Origin: Saccharibacillus deserti
GTDB lineage: Bacteria; Bacillota; Bacilli; Paenibacillales; Paenibacillaceae
Assembly: GCF_013618475.1 (NCBI RefSeq)
Contig: NZ_JABJVN010000001.1
Location: 1-64,000 of the forward strand
Direction: 5' to 3'
Length of the DNA stretch: 64,000 nt
The notes under the pieces are model-generated. The model did no database searches, had not been told where the DNA came from, and saw only the letters and a list, made by a program, of their open reading frames with translations. Of this stretch, positions 9,043-19,722 are shown piece after piece. A program made the position numbers and the translations under genes. Numbering within the stretch: position 1 is the first letter of the stretch; the number at the start of each line of letters is the position of its first letter.

Positions 9043-10077
9043 ATGAATGTAGAAGATTACGATTTTGAACTGCCTGAACGGCTTATTGCCCAAACTCCGC
9101 TTGCGGAACGGACCTCATCGAGACTGCTCACGTTGAACAAGCGTACAGGGGAGATGGAGCATCTGCATTTTTACGATATTTTGGACAAGCTCAATCCGGG
9201 TGACACCCTGATCCTTAATGACACCCGGGTCATGCCGGCTCGTCTGCACGGCGTCAAACCCGAAACGGGGGCGCGCGTAGAACTGCTTCTGCTCAAAAAT
9301 ATCGAAGGCGATCGCTGGGAAACACTGGTGAAACCCGGCAAAAAGGTCAAGACGGGCGCCGTCCTCCGGTTCGGTGACGAATTGGAAGCGGTCGTAATGG
9401 AAGAAGGCGATATGGGTGCCCGAATCATCGAGTTCCGATATGAAGGCATCTTCCAGGAAATTTTGGATCGTCTCGGCGAAATGCCGCTTCCGCCTTATAT
9501 CAAGGAACGGTTGGACGATCGGGAACGCTATCAGACGGTGTACGCCAAACACGAAGGTTCCGCAGCCGCTCCGACCGCCGGTTTGCACTTTACCGAAGAA
9601 CTGCTGGATAAGCTGCGGGCCAAAGGCATAGAGATCGGTTTTGTTACCCTTCATGTCGGACTGGGCACTTTCCGTCCGGTGTCGGTGGAACAGATCGAGG
9701 AACATGTCATGCACGAAGAGTACTACGAACTGCCGCAGGAAACGGCCGAACTGGTTAACCGGACCCGCGAACGCGGCGGACGGATCGTCTCGGTCGGGAC
9801 CACGTCGACACGCACACTCGAGTCGGCGGCCAGGCGAACCCTGGACGAAAGCGGCCGACTTGCGGCGGACAGCGGTTGGACACAGATTTTTCTGTATCCG
9901 GGCGAAGACTTCAAAGTCGTCGACGCGTTGATCACAAACTTCCATCTGCCCAAGTCCACGCTCGTCATGCTGGTCAGCGCCCTTGCCGGGAGAGAGCACA
10001 TATTGGCGGCTTACCGGGAAGCGGTAGAATCGGAATATCGATTCTTCAGCTTTGGCGATGCCATGTTCATTTATTAA
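9043..10077 (+). CDS. queA: S-adenosylmethionine:tRNA ribosyltransferase-isomerase QueA
   Basis: Transfers the ribosyl part of SAM to preQ1 at tRNA position 34, giving epoxyqueuosine. The 344-residue protein has the family signatures [10 protein letters not shown] (near 60), [11 protein letters not shown] (near 178) and [10 protein letters not shown]. The start codon follows the spoIID-like gene by seven bases and the SD is weak (AAGG inside the upstream gene), suggesting translational coupling. The next gene, tgt, performs the previous step of the same pathway. Confidence 0.96.
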   Translation: MNVEDYDFELPERLIAQTPLAERTSSRLLTLNKRTGEMEHLHFYDILDKLNPGDTLILNDTRVMPARLHGVKPETGARVELLLLKNIEGDRWETLVKPGKKVKTGAVLRFGDELEAVVMEEGDMGARIIEFRYEGIFQEILDRLGEMPLPPYIKERLDDRERYQTVYAKHEGSAAAPTAGLHFTEELLDKLRAKGIEIGFVTLHVGLGTFRPVSVEQIEEHVMHEEYYELPQETAELVNRTRERGGRIVSVGTTSTRTLESAARRTLDESGRLAADSGWTQIFLYPGEDFKVVDALITNFHLPKSTLVMLVSALAGREHILAAYREAVESEYRFFSFGDAMFIY

Positions 10078-10104
10078 AATCGGCGGTCAGCCGAACGGTT
10101 CAAA

Positions 10105-10130
10105 GGGGCTTCGGCCCCTCATTTTCTTGT
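10105..10130 (+). terminator. weak stem-loop between queA and tgt
   Basis: GGGGC-TTCG-GCCCC (10105-10118) with a stable UUCG-type tetraloop is followed by TCATTTTCTT. It may be a partial terminator or an mRNA stability element; the tgt ribosome-binding site follows directly. Confidence 0.5.
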
Positions 10131-10132
10131 AA

Positions 10133-11284
<1,152 letters not shown>

Positions 11285-11347
11285 ACCGCCCCACGGGTCC
11301 AGTACGATTATTCGTACGGCCATTCGCACAATAAGGGGGATTTCACC

Positions 11348-11677
11348 ATGTTTCCATCTACAACGCTTGCAACCGCTGCCGGATCGGGCGGAGGATTGCT
11401 CATGACCATCGTTCCATTCGTGTTCATGATCGCAATCTTCTACTTCCTGTTGATTCGTCCTCAGCAGAAGAAACAGAAACAGCGCAACGCCATGTTGGGC
11501 CAGCTTAAAAAAGGCGATAAAATCGTCACCATCGGCGGCCTTCACGGTACAATCTTGGAAATCACGAGCGACATTGCCGTCGTTCGCGTGAACGACGTAA
11601 CGAAGCTGACATTCGATCGCAGCGCGATCAGCCACGTCACAACGGCCGGCTCCGATGTCAGCCTGGACAAGAAGTAA
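11348..11677 (+). CDS. yajC: preprotein translocase subunit YajC
   Basis: Small accessory membrane subunit of the SecDF complex. The 109 residues contain one transmembrane helix (about 20-37, VPFVFMIAIFYFLLIRPQQ) followed by the charged KKQKQRNAML segment and a cytoplasmic beta-rich domain. It is preceded by AAGGGGG and followed by a strong terminator. secDF lies 2 kb downstream, separated by a permease gene and comN. Confidence 0.93.
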   Translation: MFPSTTLATAAGSGGGLLMTIVPFVFMIAIFYFLLIRPQQKKQKQRNAMLGQLKKGDKIVTIGGLHGTILEITSDIAVVRVNDVTKLTFDRSAISHVTTAGSDVSLDKK

Positions 11678-11734
11678 GACTAACCGAACAGGGAAGCGCC
11701 GGCGGAGGTGGACCGCTTCGCACTTCCGCACAGG

Positions 11735-11779
11735 CTGCCGCCGAACGGAGAACCTCCGTTCTACGGCAGTTTCTTTTTT
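11735..11779 (+). terminator. terminator after yajC
   Basis: Two nested stems (CTGCCG 11735-11740 with 11764-11769; GAACGGAG 11743-11750 with 11754-11761) are followed by TTTCTTTTTT. This ends the ruv-queA-tgt-yajC transcription unit. Confidence 0.92.
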
Positions 11780-11889
11780 CATGGCATTTTATTTATGGGA
11801 AATACCGAAACATTCCCGCCAAAAGGGACTCTACATAGTGAGCAGGAAATCGACACAGGAAAAGGGAACGGCTGAAAGGAAGTGAAGGC

Positions 11890-13206
11890 ATGATTTCCGA
11901 AATCGATACCGCATTTTGGCCGGTCTATACGGCGGCAGCCGTGTTTGGGATCGTCTATGTGCTTGTCGTAACGGAAAAGATAAACGGAGGTTTGGCGGCG
12001 ATTGCGGGGGCCTTGGTGCTTCTGGTGCTGGGGATCGTCGATTGGAATGCCGCGTTGAGCCATCATATCGCTTGGAATGTTCTGCTGTTGATGGCGGGAA
12101 TGACGATTACGGCAGCCGCTGCCGATCGAAGCGGGATTTTACAGTTCGCGGCGCTTGTGCTGGCGCGGGCTGTAGGCAGCAGCCTGCCTGCGGTGCTTGT
12201 GATCGTAACGGTTTTGGCGGCCGCGGCCGCCGCTCTGCTCGGAAGCGGCCCTGCACTGCTGCTGCTTGCGCCGCTTATATTGCGGATCGGACACACGCTG
12301 CGAATCGGCCCGGTTCCTTTTCTGATTATGAGCGTGATTGCCTGTAATCTTGGAGGGATGACCACACTCGCGGGAAGTGTATCCAATATGATGGTCGGCA
12401 CGGCAGCCCATATCGATACGCGCGATTTTGCCGCTCGTCTGTGGGCGCCCGCATTGATTCTGCTCGCTGTCCATATGGGGCTGCTGATGCTGATCTTCCG
12501 CAAAGAAATGCGTCGATCCGCGGAGCGGCGTGCCGATATTCAAGCGCTCAATCCGCGTCTTTGTCTGTCCAATCGGCGCAGCGCCCTGTTGTCACTGGGC
12601 GTATTGGTTCTGCTGGCTGCAGGCCTGTTGGTTCACGAGAATCTGGGAATGGGCAGCGGGACGGTCGCGGCCGCGGCGGCGCTGTTGATGATAGCCGTCA
12701 ATGTCCGTTCCGCAGAGGATGCCCGTCAAGTGCGCGCGCATACGGACTTCAAGACCCTTGCCGTCGTCGCCGGATTCTATATCCTGGCCGGCGGTCTTGT
12801 GGAGACGGGAATTACGGGCGAAATCGCAGTGAAGCTGCTGGAACTGACCAACGAAAACAAATCGTTGACCGCCCTGCTGCTGTTTGCGGTATCGGGCCTG
12901 CTGGCCGCCGTGCTGGATCCGGTTCCGCTGACCGCCGCGGCCATTCCGCTTGTCCAGACATTGGGGCTGCAGATGGAAGTGGTGCGTCCGTCCGATCTGA
13001 ACGAATTATGGTGGGCTTTGGTAATGGGATGCGGAATCGGCTCCAGCGGAACGCTGGCCGGTTCGGTCGCGGGTGTGCTGGCAGCCGGCCTGGCGCAGAA
13101 AGAAGGATACCGCTTTTCTTATTTATCGTATCTGATGATCGCTTTTCCTTTGACGCTTCTGGCTCTCGGAGCGGGGGGATGGTATCTGTATACGCATATT
13201 TTGTGA
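11890..13206 (+). CDS. ArsB/NhaD-type ion permease
   Basis: A 438-residue membrane protein with about 11-12 hydrophobic helices. The layout matches the ArsB/NhaD/SLC13 permease superfamily: an early helix pair with an INGGLAAIAGA loop, two re-entrant-like segments (NLGGMTTLAGSVSNMM near 155, and GIGSSGTLAGSVAGVLAAG near 383), and a short cytoplasmic loop with RKEMRRSAE in the middle. The substrate (arsenite, Na+/H+, a dicarboxylate or another anion) cannot be assigned. An AAGGAAG site precedes the ATG. It interrupts the usual yajC-comN-secDF neighbourhood and no arsenic-resistance gene lies nearby. Confidence 0.82.
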   Translation: MISEIDTAFWPVYTAAAVFGIVYVLVVTEKINGGLAAIAGALVLLVLGIVDWNAALSHHIAWNVLLLMAGMTITAAAADRSGILQFAALVLARAVGSSLPAVLVIVTVLAAAAAALLGSGPALLLLAPLILRIGHTLRIGPVPFLIMSVIACNLGGMTTLAGSVSNMMVGTAAHIDTRDFAARLWAPALILLAVHMGLLMLIFRKEMRRSAERRADIQALNPRLCLSNRRSALLSLGVLVLLAAGLLVHENLGMGSGTVAAAAALLMIAVNVRSAEDARQVRAHTDFKTLAVVAGFYILAGGLVETGITGEIAVKLLELTNENKSLTALLLFAVSGLLAAVLDPVPLTAAAIPLVQTLGLQMEVVRPSDLNELWWALVMGCGIGSSGTLAGSVAGVLAAGLAQKEGYRFSYLSYLMIAFPLTLLALGAGGWYLYTHIL

Positions 13207-13352
13207 AGTGCCGTGCATCTGCGGTCGGTCCCGAAATCTTGGGCAGGAATGGACGCATCGGTGTCGAATGAAGGGTTAGGGAACCGGAATGCTTGTTGTG
13301 CCGCCTCTACAAAAAAGATATTCGGCGGCGATTGCGCGGAAAGGGGAAACGG

Positions 13353-13637
13353 ATGACAGAAGAGCAGTTAAGCGGACAGCCTCCTGCGGAAGAGCTGGCC
13401 GGAGAAGATTTGACGGAGGCCGTTATCGGGCTTTGCAGAGATAAAGCGGAGGAGTTTCATTACCTGGGTTATGAACATGCGACCTGGGAAGATGTCTGGC
13501 GCTGCGTCAACAGGAAGTATACGGGCGCACAGGATCCGTCGCTGCATCAGATCGTGAACGATATTTTGACGCTTCGAATCGACGGGCTGATGAATTACCT
13601 TACGATTGCGGCATTAAAAGAGACTCCCCTTTCCTGA
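13353..13637 (+). CDS. comN: post-transcriptional regulator ComN-like
   Basis: The 94-residue small acidic protein matches the ComN family (formerly YrzD), which acts post-transcriptionally on the comE competence mRNA and contacts DivIVA at the septum in Bacillus. The segment KYTGAQDPSLHQIVNDIL followed by YLTIAALKE is typical. I chose the ATG at 13353 (after GGAAAGGGGAAACGG) over an in-frame start at 13293. It sits immediately before secDF, as in Bacillus relatives. Comparable function here is inferred. Confidence 0.8.
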   Translation: MTEEQLSGQPPAEELAGEDLTEAVIGLCRDKAEEFHYLGYEHATWEDVWRCVNRKYTGAQDPSLHQIVNDILTLRIDGLMNYLTIAALKETPLS

Positions 13638-13658
13638 GGAGGGCTTTCTGTTGCTTCA

Positions 13659-13687
13659 TTGACTACATTTTTTTACATCGTTATAAT
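13659..13687 (+). promoter_or_regulatory. promoter of secDF
   Basis: -35 TTGACT (13659-13664), 17-base spacer and perfect -10 TATAAT (13682-13687), ending 36 bases before the secD start. Confidence 0.88.
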
Positions 13688-13723
13688 AGGAGCATTGAGA
13701 AAAAAGGGGGAACCAGAAACGGC

Positions 13724-15238
13724 ATGAAGAGAATTGTCAGTTTCATTGTTATTGTGCTCGTCTCCATCGGGGTCATGGTCTGGAGCACGCCTAACCTGTT
13801 GAATTCGGTTCGATTGGGGCTGGATTTAAAGGGAGGCTTCGAGATCCTGTATGAGGCGTCGCCAATGACGGGCGGAGCGGAAGTCAGCCGAGACTCCCTG
13901 AACGAGACGGCCAGAAGTCTTGAGAAACGCGTGGACGCCCTTGGGGGAAGCGAACCTGAGATTACGACCGAAGGTACCAACCGGATCCGACTCAGAATCG
14001 CAGGCGTTACGGACGAAAAAGCCGTCAGGGAACGTATCAAAGAACCCGCCAACCTGACCTTCCGCAGTCTGGGAGCCTCTTCGGACGCAGCAACGACCGA
14101 AGACAAAACCGATGCGGCGGCCGAAGACAAAGCGGCTGTGGAAAGTACCGATACTACCGGTACGGAAGATGCTGCAGACAGCAAGGATGCGGCAGCCGGC
14201 ACGAAAGAGAACACAGTAACCGACAAAGCGGCAGACACCGACGCTGCGGCAGGAACCGAAACGTCGACAGGTACGGACAAAGCAGCCGACACGGATGCCG
14301 CCGATACCGACAAAGCCGCCGATACGGAAAAAGACGCTGCGGCGGACCCTTACCAAGGGTTCACCAAGATCGAGCTGACCGGCCAGGATTTCAAGCCGAA
14401 CGGTGCTTCCGTCCAACCTGACCAGCTCGGCAACCTGATGATTTCGATCGAATTGAACGACGCGAACAAATTCGCCGACGTTACCGGACGATTGATCGGT
14501 CAGCCGATGGCGATCTTCCTGGATGACGAACTGCTGTCGGCTCCGACCGTCCAGCAGCGGATCACGGGCGGAACCGCGCAAATTACCGGAGATTTTACGC
14601 GCGAAGAAGCGCAGAACCTGCGCGACACCATCAACCTCGGCGCTCTGCCGCTGCAGCTGACGGAGAAATATTCGCAAAGCGTAGGCGCCACATTGGGACA
14701 GCTGTCGCTGGACCAGACGCTTAAAGCCGGTATTGTCGGTTCGATTATCATTCTGATCTTCATGGTATTCATGTACCGGATACCGGGACTGATTGCCGCT
14801 TTCTGTCTGATCATCCATACGTGGGGAACGATTCTGATCTTTATATGGGCGGATATTACGCTAACCCTTCCGGGGATCGCGGCGTTTATTCTCGGGATCG
14901 GGATGGCGGTCGACGCCAACATCATTACCTATGAACGGATCAAAGAGGAAATGCGCAGCGGGAAAAGTATTCTGTCGGCGTTCCGCGCCGGCAGCAAGAG
15001 TTCTTTCCGGACCGTTATGGATGCCCAGATTACGACGCTGATTGCCGGCGCCGTCATGTTCTGGCTCGGTACAGGTTCGGTTCGCGGTTTCGCGCTTGTC
15101 CTGATGATCGATATCGTAACCAGCATCATCACGAACGTCTTCCTGTCGCGTTACCTGCTCTCCCTGCTCGTTAAGGCGAAATCCTTGAATAAGCCGGGGT
15201 ATTTCGGAGTAAAGGGGAGTGAAATTCGTGAACTCTAA
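13724..15238 (+). CDS. secD: protein translocase subunit SecD
   Basis: Proton-driven accessory factor that pulls secreted proteins off the SecYEG channel. The 504 residues comprise an N-terminal transmembrane helix (about 5-21), the P1 domain starting with LGLDLKGGFEILYE, the P1-head, and five C-terminal helices (about 330-490) with the GMAVDANIITYERIKEE motif. A low-complexity Ala/Asp/Thr/Lys segment of about 90 residues (118-208, nucleotides 14075-14347) interrupts the first extracytoplasmic domain and is foreign to usual SecD. secF follows and overlaps. Unlike the fused SecDF of B. subtilis, the two proteins are separate. Confidence 0.96.
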   Translation: MKRIVSFIVIVLVSIGVMVWSTPNLLNSVRLGLDLKGGFEILYEASPMTGGAEVSRDSLNETARSLEKRVDALGGSEPEITTEGTNRIRLRIAGVTDEKAVRERIKEPANLTFRSLGASSDAATTEDKTDAAAEDKAAVESTDTTGTEDAADSKDAAAGTKENTVTDKAADTDAAAGTETSTGTDKAADTDAADTDKAADTEKDAAADPYQGFTKIELTGQDFKPNGASVQPDQLGNLMISIELNDANKFADVTGRLIGQPMAIFLDDELLSAPTVQQRITGGTAQITGDFTREEAQNLRDTINLGALPLQLTEKYSQSVGATLGQLSLDQTLKAGIVGSIIILIFMVFMYRIPGLIAAFCLIIHTWGTILIFIWADITLTLPGIAAFILGIGMAVDANIITYERIKEEMRSGKSILSAFRAGSKSSFRTVMDAQITTLIAGAVMFWLGTGSVRGFALVLMIDIVTSIITNVFLSRYLLSLLVKAKSLNKPGYFGVKGSEIREL

Positions 15239-16157
15239 ACATCAGGCTTCGAATTCCAAATGGGATTTCAACTTCATCAAAGCCAGCAAGTACTTTTACA
15301 TTTTTTCGCTGGTAATCACTCTTGCCGGTATTATCAGTCTTTCGGTATTCGGATTGAATTACGGAGTCGATTTCCGTTCCGGTTCGAACGTGGATATTTC
15401 GGTATCCAAAGTAGTGAGCCAGGCGGAAGTGGAAAAAGTCGTTAACGATGCGAAACTTGATCAGGAAGCGAATATTACGGCCGGCAGCGACCGCGTCAAT
15501 ATCCGTTTCCCGGAAGTTCTAACGGATGCGCAGGTAGAAAGCCTACAGACTACGTTCAACAGTCAAATCGACAAGAACGCTTCGTACGAAATCAATACCG
15601 TCGATGCCGAGATGGCCAAAGAATTGGAGCTTAATGCCCTGTTGGCCGTCATTGTCGCCAGCGTCGGAATTGTCATCTATGTCACGATCCGTTTCGAATG
15701 GCGTTTTGCCTTGTCCGCGATTGTGGCTCTGCTGCACGATGCTTTCCTTGTTATCAGCGTGTTCTCGATCTTGAGACTGGAAGTCAATCTGACGTTTATC
15801 GTCGCGATCTTGACTATTATCGGTTTCTCGATCAACGATACGATCGTTATTTTCGACCGGATCCGGGAAAATTTGCGTTTTGCCAGAAAGCAGACAAGCG
15901 CAGACCTCGAAGATCTGGTGAACAAGAGCATATCGCAAACGATGACCCGCTCGCTGGGTACGGTATTCACCGTCTTCATTGCGGCATTTGCACTGCTGGT
16001 ACTGGGCAGCGAATCGATCCGCATGTTCTCGCTGGCGATGGTTATCGGCCTTCTGTTCGGTACGTACTCGTCGATCTTTATCGCGAGCCCACTTTGGCTG
16101 GCACTTCGCAGCAAGAAAAAGCCGTCCGCGGCCAAGCCGTCCAAAGCGACGAACTAA
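15219..16157 (+). CDS. secF: protein translocase subunit SecF
   Basis: Partner of SecD in the membrane complex that powers late steps of export. The 312 residues have one N-terminal helix (about 27-47), the SecF signature GVDFRSGSNVDISV, a short extracytoplasmic domain and five further helices with GFSINDTIVIFDRIRE (near 204-219). The start is ambiguous: GTG at 15219 gives a 20-base overlap with secD, while GTG at 15228 has better spacing from AAAGGGGA and may be the true start. Confidence 0.95.
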   Translation: MKFVNSKHQASNSKWDFNFIKASKYFYIFSLVITLAGIISLSVFGLNYGVDFRSGSNVDISVSKVVSQAEVEKVVNDAKLDQEANITAGSDRVNIRFPEVLTDAQVESLQTTFNSQIDKNASYEINTVDAEMAKELELNALLAVIVASVGIVIYVTIRFEWRFALSAIVALLHDAFLVISVFSILRLEVNLTFIVAILTIIGFSINDTIVIFDRIRENLRFARKQTSADLEDLVNKSISQTMTRSLGTVFTVFIAAFALLVLGSESIRMFSLAMVIGLLFGTYSSIFIASPLWLALRSKKKPSAAKPSKATN

Positions 16158-16177
16158 GAGTATACGGCACTGCCGTG

Positions 16178-16215
16178 AAGCCGCGTCCCTCATTCGAGAC
16201 GCGGCTTTTCTTGTT
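16178..16215 (+). terminator. terminator after secF
   Basis: AAGCCGCGTC (16178-16187) pairs with 16198-16207, followed by TTCTTGTTT. It ends the secDF unit. Confidence 0.8.
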
Positions 16216-16270
16216 TCGCCGTTTGTTCAAGGCAAGTCCGGATTCGGTTGAATACGAGAGGGGAATCATT

Positions 16271-17179
16271 ATGACGGTCCGTCAACAAGATATCGAAAAA
16301 TCTTCGGGCTGGACCGATATCGGCATGCTCGGCGCCGCCGCGTTGATCAAAGGAATCGGGGGTTGGGTCGGCGGAAGTCCGGCTCTGATGGCTGATGCTT
16401 TGAATTCCGTTTCGGATGCCGTACGAAGCGCCCGACGAAACGGCAGGGAATCTTCGCTGCTTGTCTGCATGCTGCTTACGGTGCTTGTACTGGTTGGAGC
16501 CGTCGAAGCCCTGCTTTCGGGATTGGGACGTCTGTGGGACAAGATCCAACAAACGACGGATATCCATGCTTACATCGCCTTTTTTGCTGCGGTGGTGATC
16601 GCGGAAGGCTGGTTCCTATTCCGTTATCGGAAATTGAGCCGTACAAATGCCGAATTGGCCCGGAACTATGCGGGAGAACATCGTTTTTCGCTGTATGGTT
16701 CAATGTTGGTTGCGGCCGGTATGGCGCTGTCCATTGCCGGCAGCGGATTTGATATTCCGGAACTGAATCATGCGGATTCGGCTGCGGCGATTCTGGTCGC
16801 GGCGGTAGCGGTCGTTAAATCGCTTCGCCTCATGCGGCTGTTTATACGAGAAGCCCCCGGCATGCCGAAAGAATCCGAAGAAGATCCGACTCCGTTTGTG
16901 GAAACGGTTCAGCGTGTACACGGGGTTATCGAAGTTCGCATGCTGCGTGCGGTCCGTTCGGTCGAGACGGTGAAGATCGACCTTACTCTAAGCGTAAACC
17001 CGAGAATGACCGTCAAAGAAGCGGATGAAATCGCTCAACGGTCCCGGGATCTGCTCATGCACCGGTTCGTTCAGGTCATTGAAGTTCAGGTTCGCGTCGA
17101 ACCGTATCATACGGGTTATCCGTATAAATCGAACGATGAGCTGCTCGGCAGTGCGGACCATCCGACAATCGTGCAATAA
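16271..17179 (+). CDS. cation diffusion facilitator family transporter
   Basis: A 302-residue inner-membrane exporter of divalent metal ions in exchange for protons. About six helices fill the first two thirds. The first carries GSPALMADALNSVSD, the expected CDF motif with the aspartate metal ligand. The C-terminal ~85 residues form the cytoplasmic dimerisation domain (VHGVIEVRMLRAVRSVETVKIDLTL split over about 218-242). Start ATG at 16271 follows GAGAGGGGA. Metal specificity (Zn, Mn, Fe or Co) cannot be assigned. It ends 25 bases before recJ and is probably co-transcribed with it. Confidence 0.86.
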   Translation: MTVRQQDIEKSSGWTDIGMLGAAALIKGIGGWVGGSPALMADALNSVSDAVRSARRNGRESSLLVCMLLTVLVLVGAVEALLSGLGRLWDKIQQTTDIHAYIAFFAAVVIAEGWFLFRYRKLSRTNAELARNYAGEHRFSLYGSMLVAAGMALSIAGSGFDIPELNHADSAAAILVAAVAVVKSLRLMRLFIREAPGMPKESEEDPTPFVETVQRVHGVIEVRMLRAVRSVETVKIDLTLSVNPRMTVKEADEIAQRSRDLLMHRFVQVIEVQVRVEPYHTGYPYKSNDELLGSADHPTIVQ

Positions 17180-17204
17180 AGGGAAAAGAAAGGCAGGTGA
17201 GCTT

Positions 17205-19655
17205 GTGCTGCATTCGCAATATCAATGGAAGATCGCAAGTCCGGAACAGGCAGCCGTAGAACGGTTGAGCGGCGAGTTGGGTATATCTCCGCTGTTAGCT
17301 TCGCTCTTGGCAAACCGGGGATACGAAGCTCCGGCGTCGGCGGCCGAATTTCTGGACGGAGACGAAGATTTATCCGGCCTGCACGATCCATTTTTGCTGC
17401 ATGGCATGAAAGAGGCGGCAGCACGGATTCGAGCGGCATTGGAGCGGGGGGAACGGATCTGGATCTATGGCGATTACGATGCCGACGGTGTATCCAGTAC
17501 GGCGCTGATGATTCGTCTGATGACGAAGCTCGAAGCGAACTTCGGAACTTATATTCCGCATCGTTCAAAAGAAGGATACGGGCTGCACCGCCATGCAATC
17601 GACAAAGCCCTGGCCGAAGAAGTCAAATTGATCGTGACGGTCGATACGGGAATCAGCGCGGTCGATCAGATTGCCTATGCGTCGGAGCTTGGCATTGACG
17701 TGGTTGTAACCGACCACCATGAACCTCCGGCTGTACTGCCGCAGGCAGTGGCTTTGGTGAATCCGAAGCTGGCCCAATGCGAATATCCGTATAAAGGACT
17801 TGCCGGCGTCGGAGTTGCATTCAAGCTGGCTCATGCGCTGCTGGGAGAACCGCCTGCGGAGTGGATGGATCTGACCGCGATCGGTACGGTCGCCGACCTG
17901 ATGCCGCTGACCGGCGAGAACCGGCTGCTCGTTTCCCGCGGGATCGAATTGATGCGCCGAAATCCTTCGCCGGGAGTAAAAGAACTACTCGCCGTTGCCG
18001 GCAGCAAGCCGGATCAGCTGACTTCGGTAGGCATCGCTTTTGCCATTGCGCCGCGTATCAATGCCAGCGGCCGGTTGGACCATGCGAACCGTGCAGTGGA
18101 TCTGCTCGTCACGGAAGAACGCGACCGCGCCGAACATCTGGCTTCCGTTCTGGATCTGCTGAACAAAGAGCGGCAGAAGAACGTCGAAGATATCGTAAGC
18201 GAAGCAGTGGCCATGCTGGAGCAGAAAATCGCGGATACAGGAGCCGTACCGAATGTGATTGTACTGGCGGGCGAAGGCTGGAATGTCGGTGTCGTCGGTA
18301 TTGTCGCTTCCAAAATCCTCGAACGTTATTACCGGCCTACGATCATTCTCGGGATCGACAAGGAAAAAGGAAGCTGCAAAGGTTCCGCACGTTCGATTCC
18401 CGGCTTCGATATCCATGCGGCGCTGCTGTCGGTCGAAGAAACGATGGATCATTTCGGCGGACACCCGGCAGCGGCAGGGATGAGTCTGTCGATCGGACAA
18501 ATCGGCGATTTTGAAACGGGCCTGAATGCTTACGCGGCGAATCTATTAAAGCCCGAGCACCTGATTCCGGTCATCGAAGCGGAAACCGAATGTTCGCTGG
18601 CCGATCTTCCGATCGCGGTCATCGAAGAGTTGGACCGGATGGCTCCGTTCGGGATGAGCAATCCGACTCCGCAGCTGGTGCTGCGGAACGTCAAGCTGCA
18701 GCGGGTGATGACGATGGGCAAGACTCGGAACCATCTGAAATTGGTTGTCGAGCAAGACGGATGTACGGTCGAAGCGGTAGCTTTCGGCAAAGGCGCCCTC
18801 GCCGAATATTTGAGCGAAGGAGACCGGCTGGATCTGCTGGCCGAACCGGGAATCAACGAGTGGCGGGGCAGCCGCAAACCGCAGCTGATGGTCCGCGATT
18901 TGGCTCTGCCGGCTGTTCAAGTGTTCGACCGCCGTTCGCAGACGGCGTCTGCGGAAAGTATCGAACCGTTCCGCAAAACGGCGGAAATGGTACTTGCATG
19001 CGGACCGGATCAGATCGCCGCGGCCGTGAACGAAACGACACTAAAAGTTTCGCAGAAGACTCTAGCGCAACTGCCGGTTTGGCTGTATGATGAATATTCC
19101 GGGATTCAAGGAACGGAAAGCGCGTATAGGTATGCGGATCCGGCCGGGACACGTACGTTATTCGTCCTGGATCTTCCGGACACCGCCGAACAGCTGGACA
19201 AGATGTTGGCGGAGTTCCCTTTGTTGGAAAATATGGTGCTGCTCTATCCGGCAAGCGGACCTTCTGCAGAACGTCTCAGCGATCCGAGCCGTGAACGGAT
19301 CAAGACCATTTACGTTGAGCTTCGCCGCGCCGCATCGGCGGCGGATACGAACGAAAAAGAACTGGTACAAAGGCTGTGCCGGACTTCCGGCTGCTCGCCG
19401 CGGATGATTCGCATGACGCTGGACGTTTTTGAGGAACTGGATTTTGTCTCCAGAGCCGAAGGCCGGGTCAAGGTAAATCCGACACCTCCCAAAACGGCGC
19501 TGGATTCGGCGAAAGCCTATCGCGTTCTTCAGGAAGCGGAAGCTTTGGAACGCCGAATGCTGGGTCCCGGAGAGGATCTGGGCATGTGGCTCACCGAGCG
19601 TTTGCAGAGGGTCCGTTCGGGCGGCGCAGCCGAGGCTTTATCTTTTTCGGTGTAA
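17205..19655 (+). CDS. recJ: single-stranded-DNA-specific exonuclease RecJ
   Basis: 5'-3' single-strand exonuclease for recombination and repair. The 816-residue protein has the DHH-family motifs DYDADGVSST (near 89), VDTGIS, TDHHE (near 167) and IGTVADLM, then DHHA1 with GHPAAAG, an OB-fold and the RecJ C-terminal domain found in Bacillota. I placed the start at GTG 17205, after AGGCAGGTGA, because the upstream in-frame codons overlap the transporter gene and show no family similarity. It is followed by apt, as in Bacillus. Confidence 0.95.
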   Translation: MLHSQYQWKIASPEQAAVERLSGELGISPLLASLLANRGYEAPASAAEFLDGDEDLSGLHDPFLLHGMKEAAARIRAALERGERIWIYGDYDADGVSSTALMIRLMTKLEANFGTYIPHRSKEGYGLHRHAIDKALAEEVKLIVTVDTGISAVDQIAYASELGIDVVVTDHHEPPAVLPQAVALVNPKLAQCEYPYKGLAGVGVAFKLAHALLGEPPAEWMDLTAIGTVADLMPLTGENRLLVSRGIELMRRNPSPGVKELLAVAGSKPDQLTSVGIAFAIAPRINASGRLDHANRAVDLLVTEERDRAEHLASVLDLLNKERQKNVEDIVSEAVAMLEQKIADTGAVPNVIVLAGEGWNVGVVGIVASKILERYYRPTIILGIDKEKGSCKGSARSIPGFDIHAALLSVEETMDHFGGHPAAAGMSLSIGQIGDFETGLNAYAANLLKPEHLIPVIEAETECSLADLPIAVIEELDRMAPFGMSNPTPQLVLRNVKLQRVMTMGKTRNHLKLVVEQDGCTVEAVAFGKGALAEYLSEGDRLDLLAEPGINEWRGSRKPQLMVRDLALPAVQVFDRRSQTASAESIEPFRKTAEMVLACGPDQIAAAVNETTLKVSQKTLAQLPVWLYDEYSGIQGTESAYRYADPAGTRTLFVLDLPDTAEQLDKMLAEFPLLENMVLLYPASGPSAERLSDPSRERIKTIYVELRRAASAADTNEKELVQRLCRTSGCSPRMIRMTLDVFEELDFVSRAEGRVKVNPTPPKTALDSAKAYRVLQEAEALERRMLGPGEDLGMWLTERLQRVRSGGAAEALSFSV

Positions 19656-19722
19656 GAAGGAAGGGCGGAAGCCGTTCTTCCGTCGTCCCCATCCGGGAAA
19701 CAAGACTTAGGAGGAGATTGAT

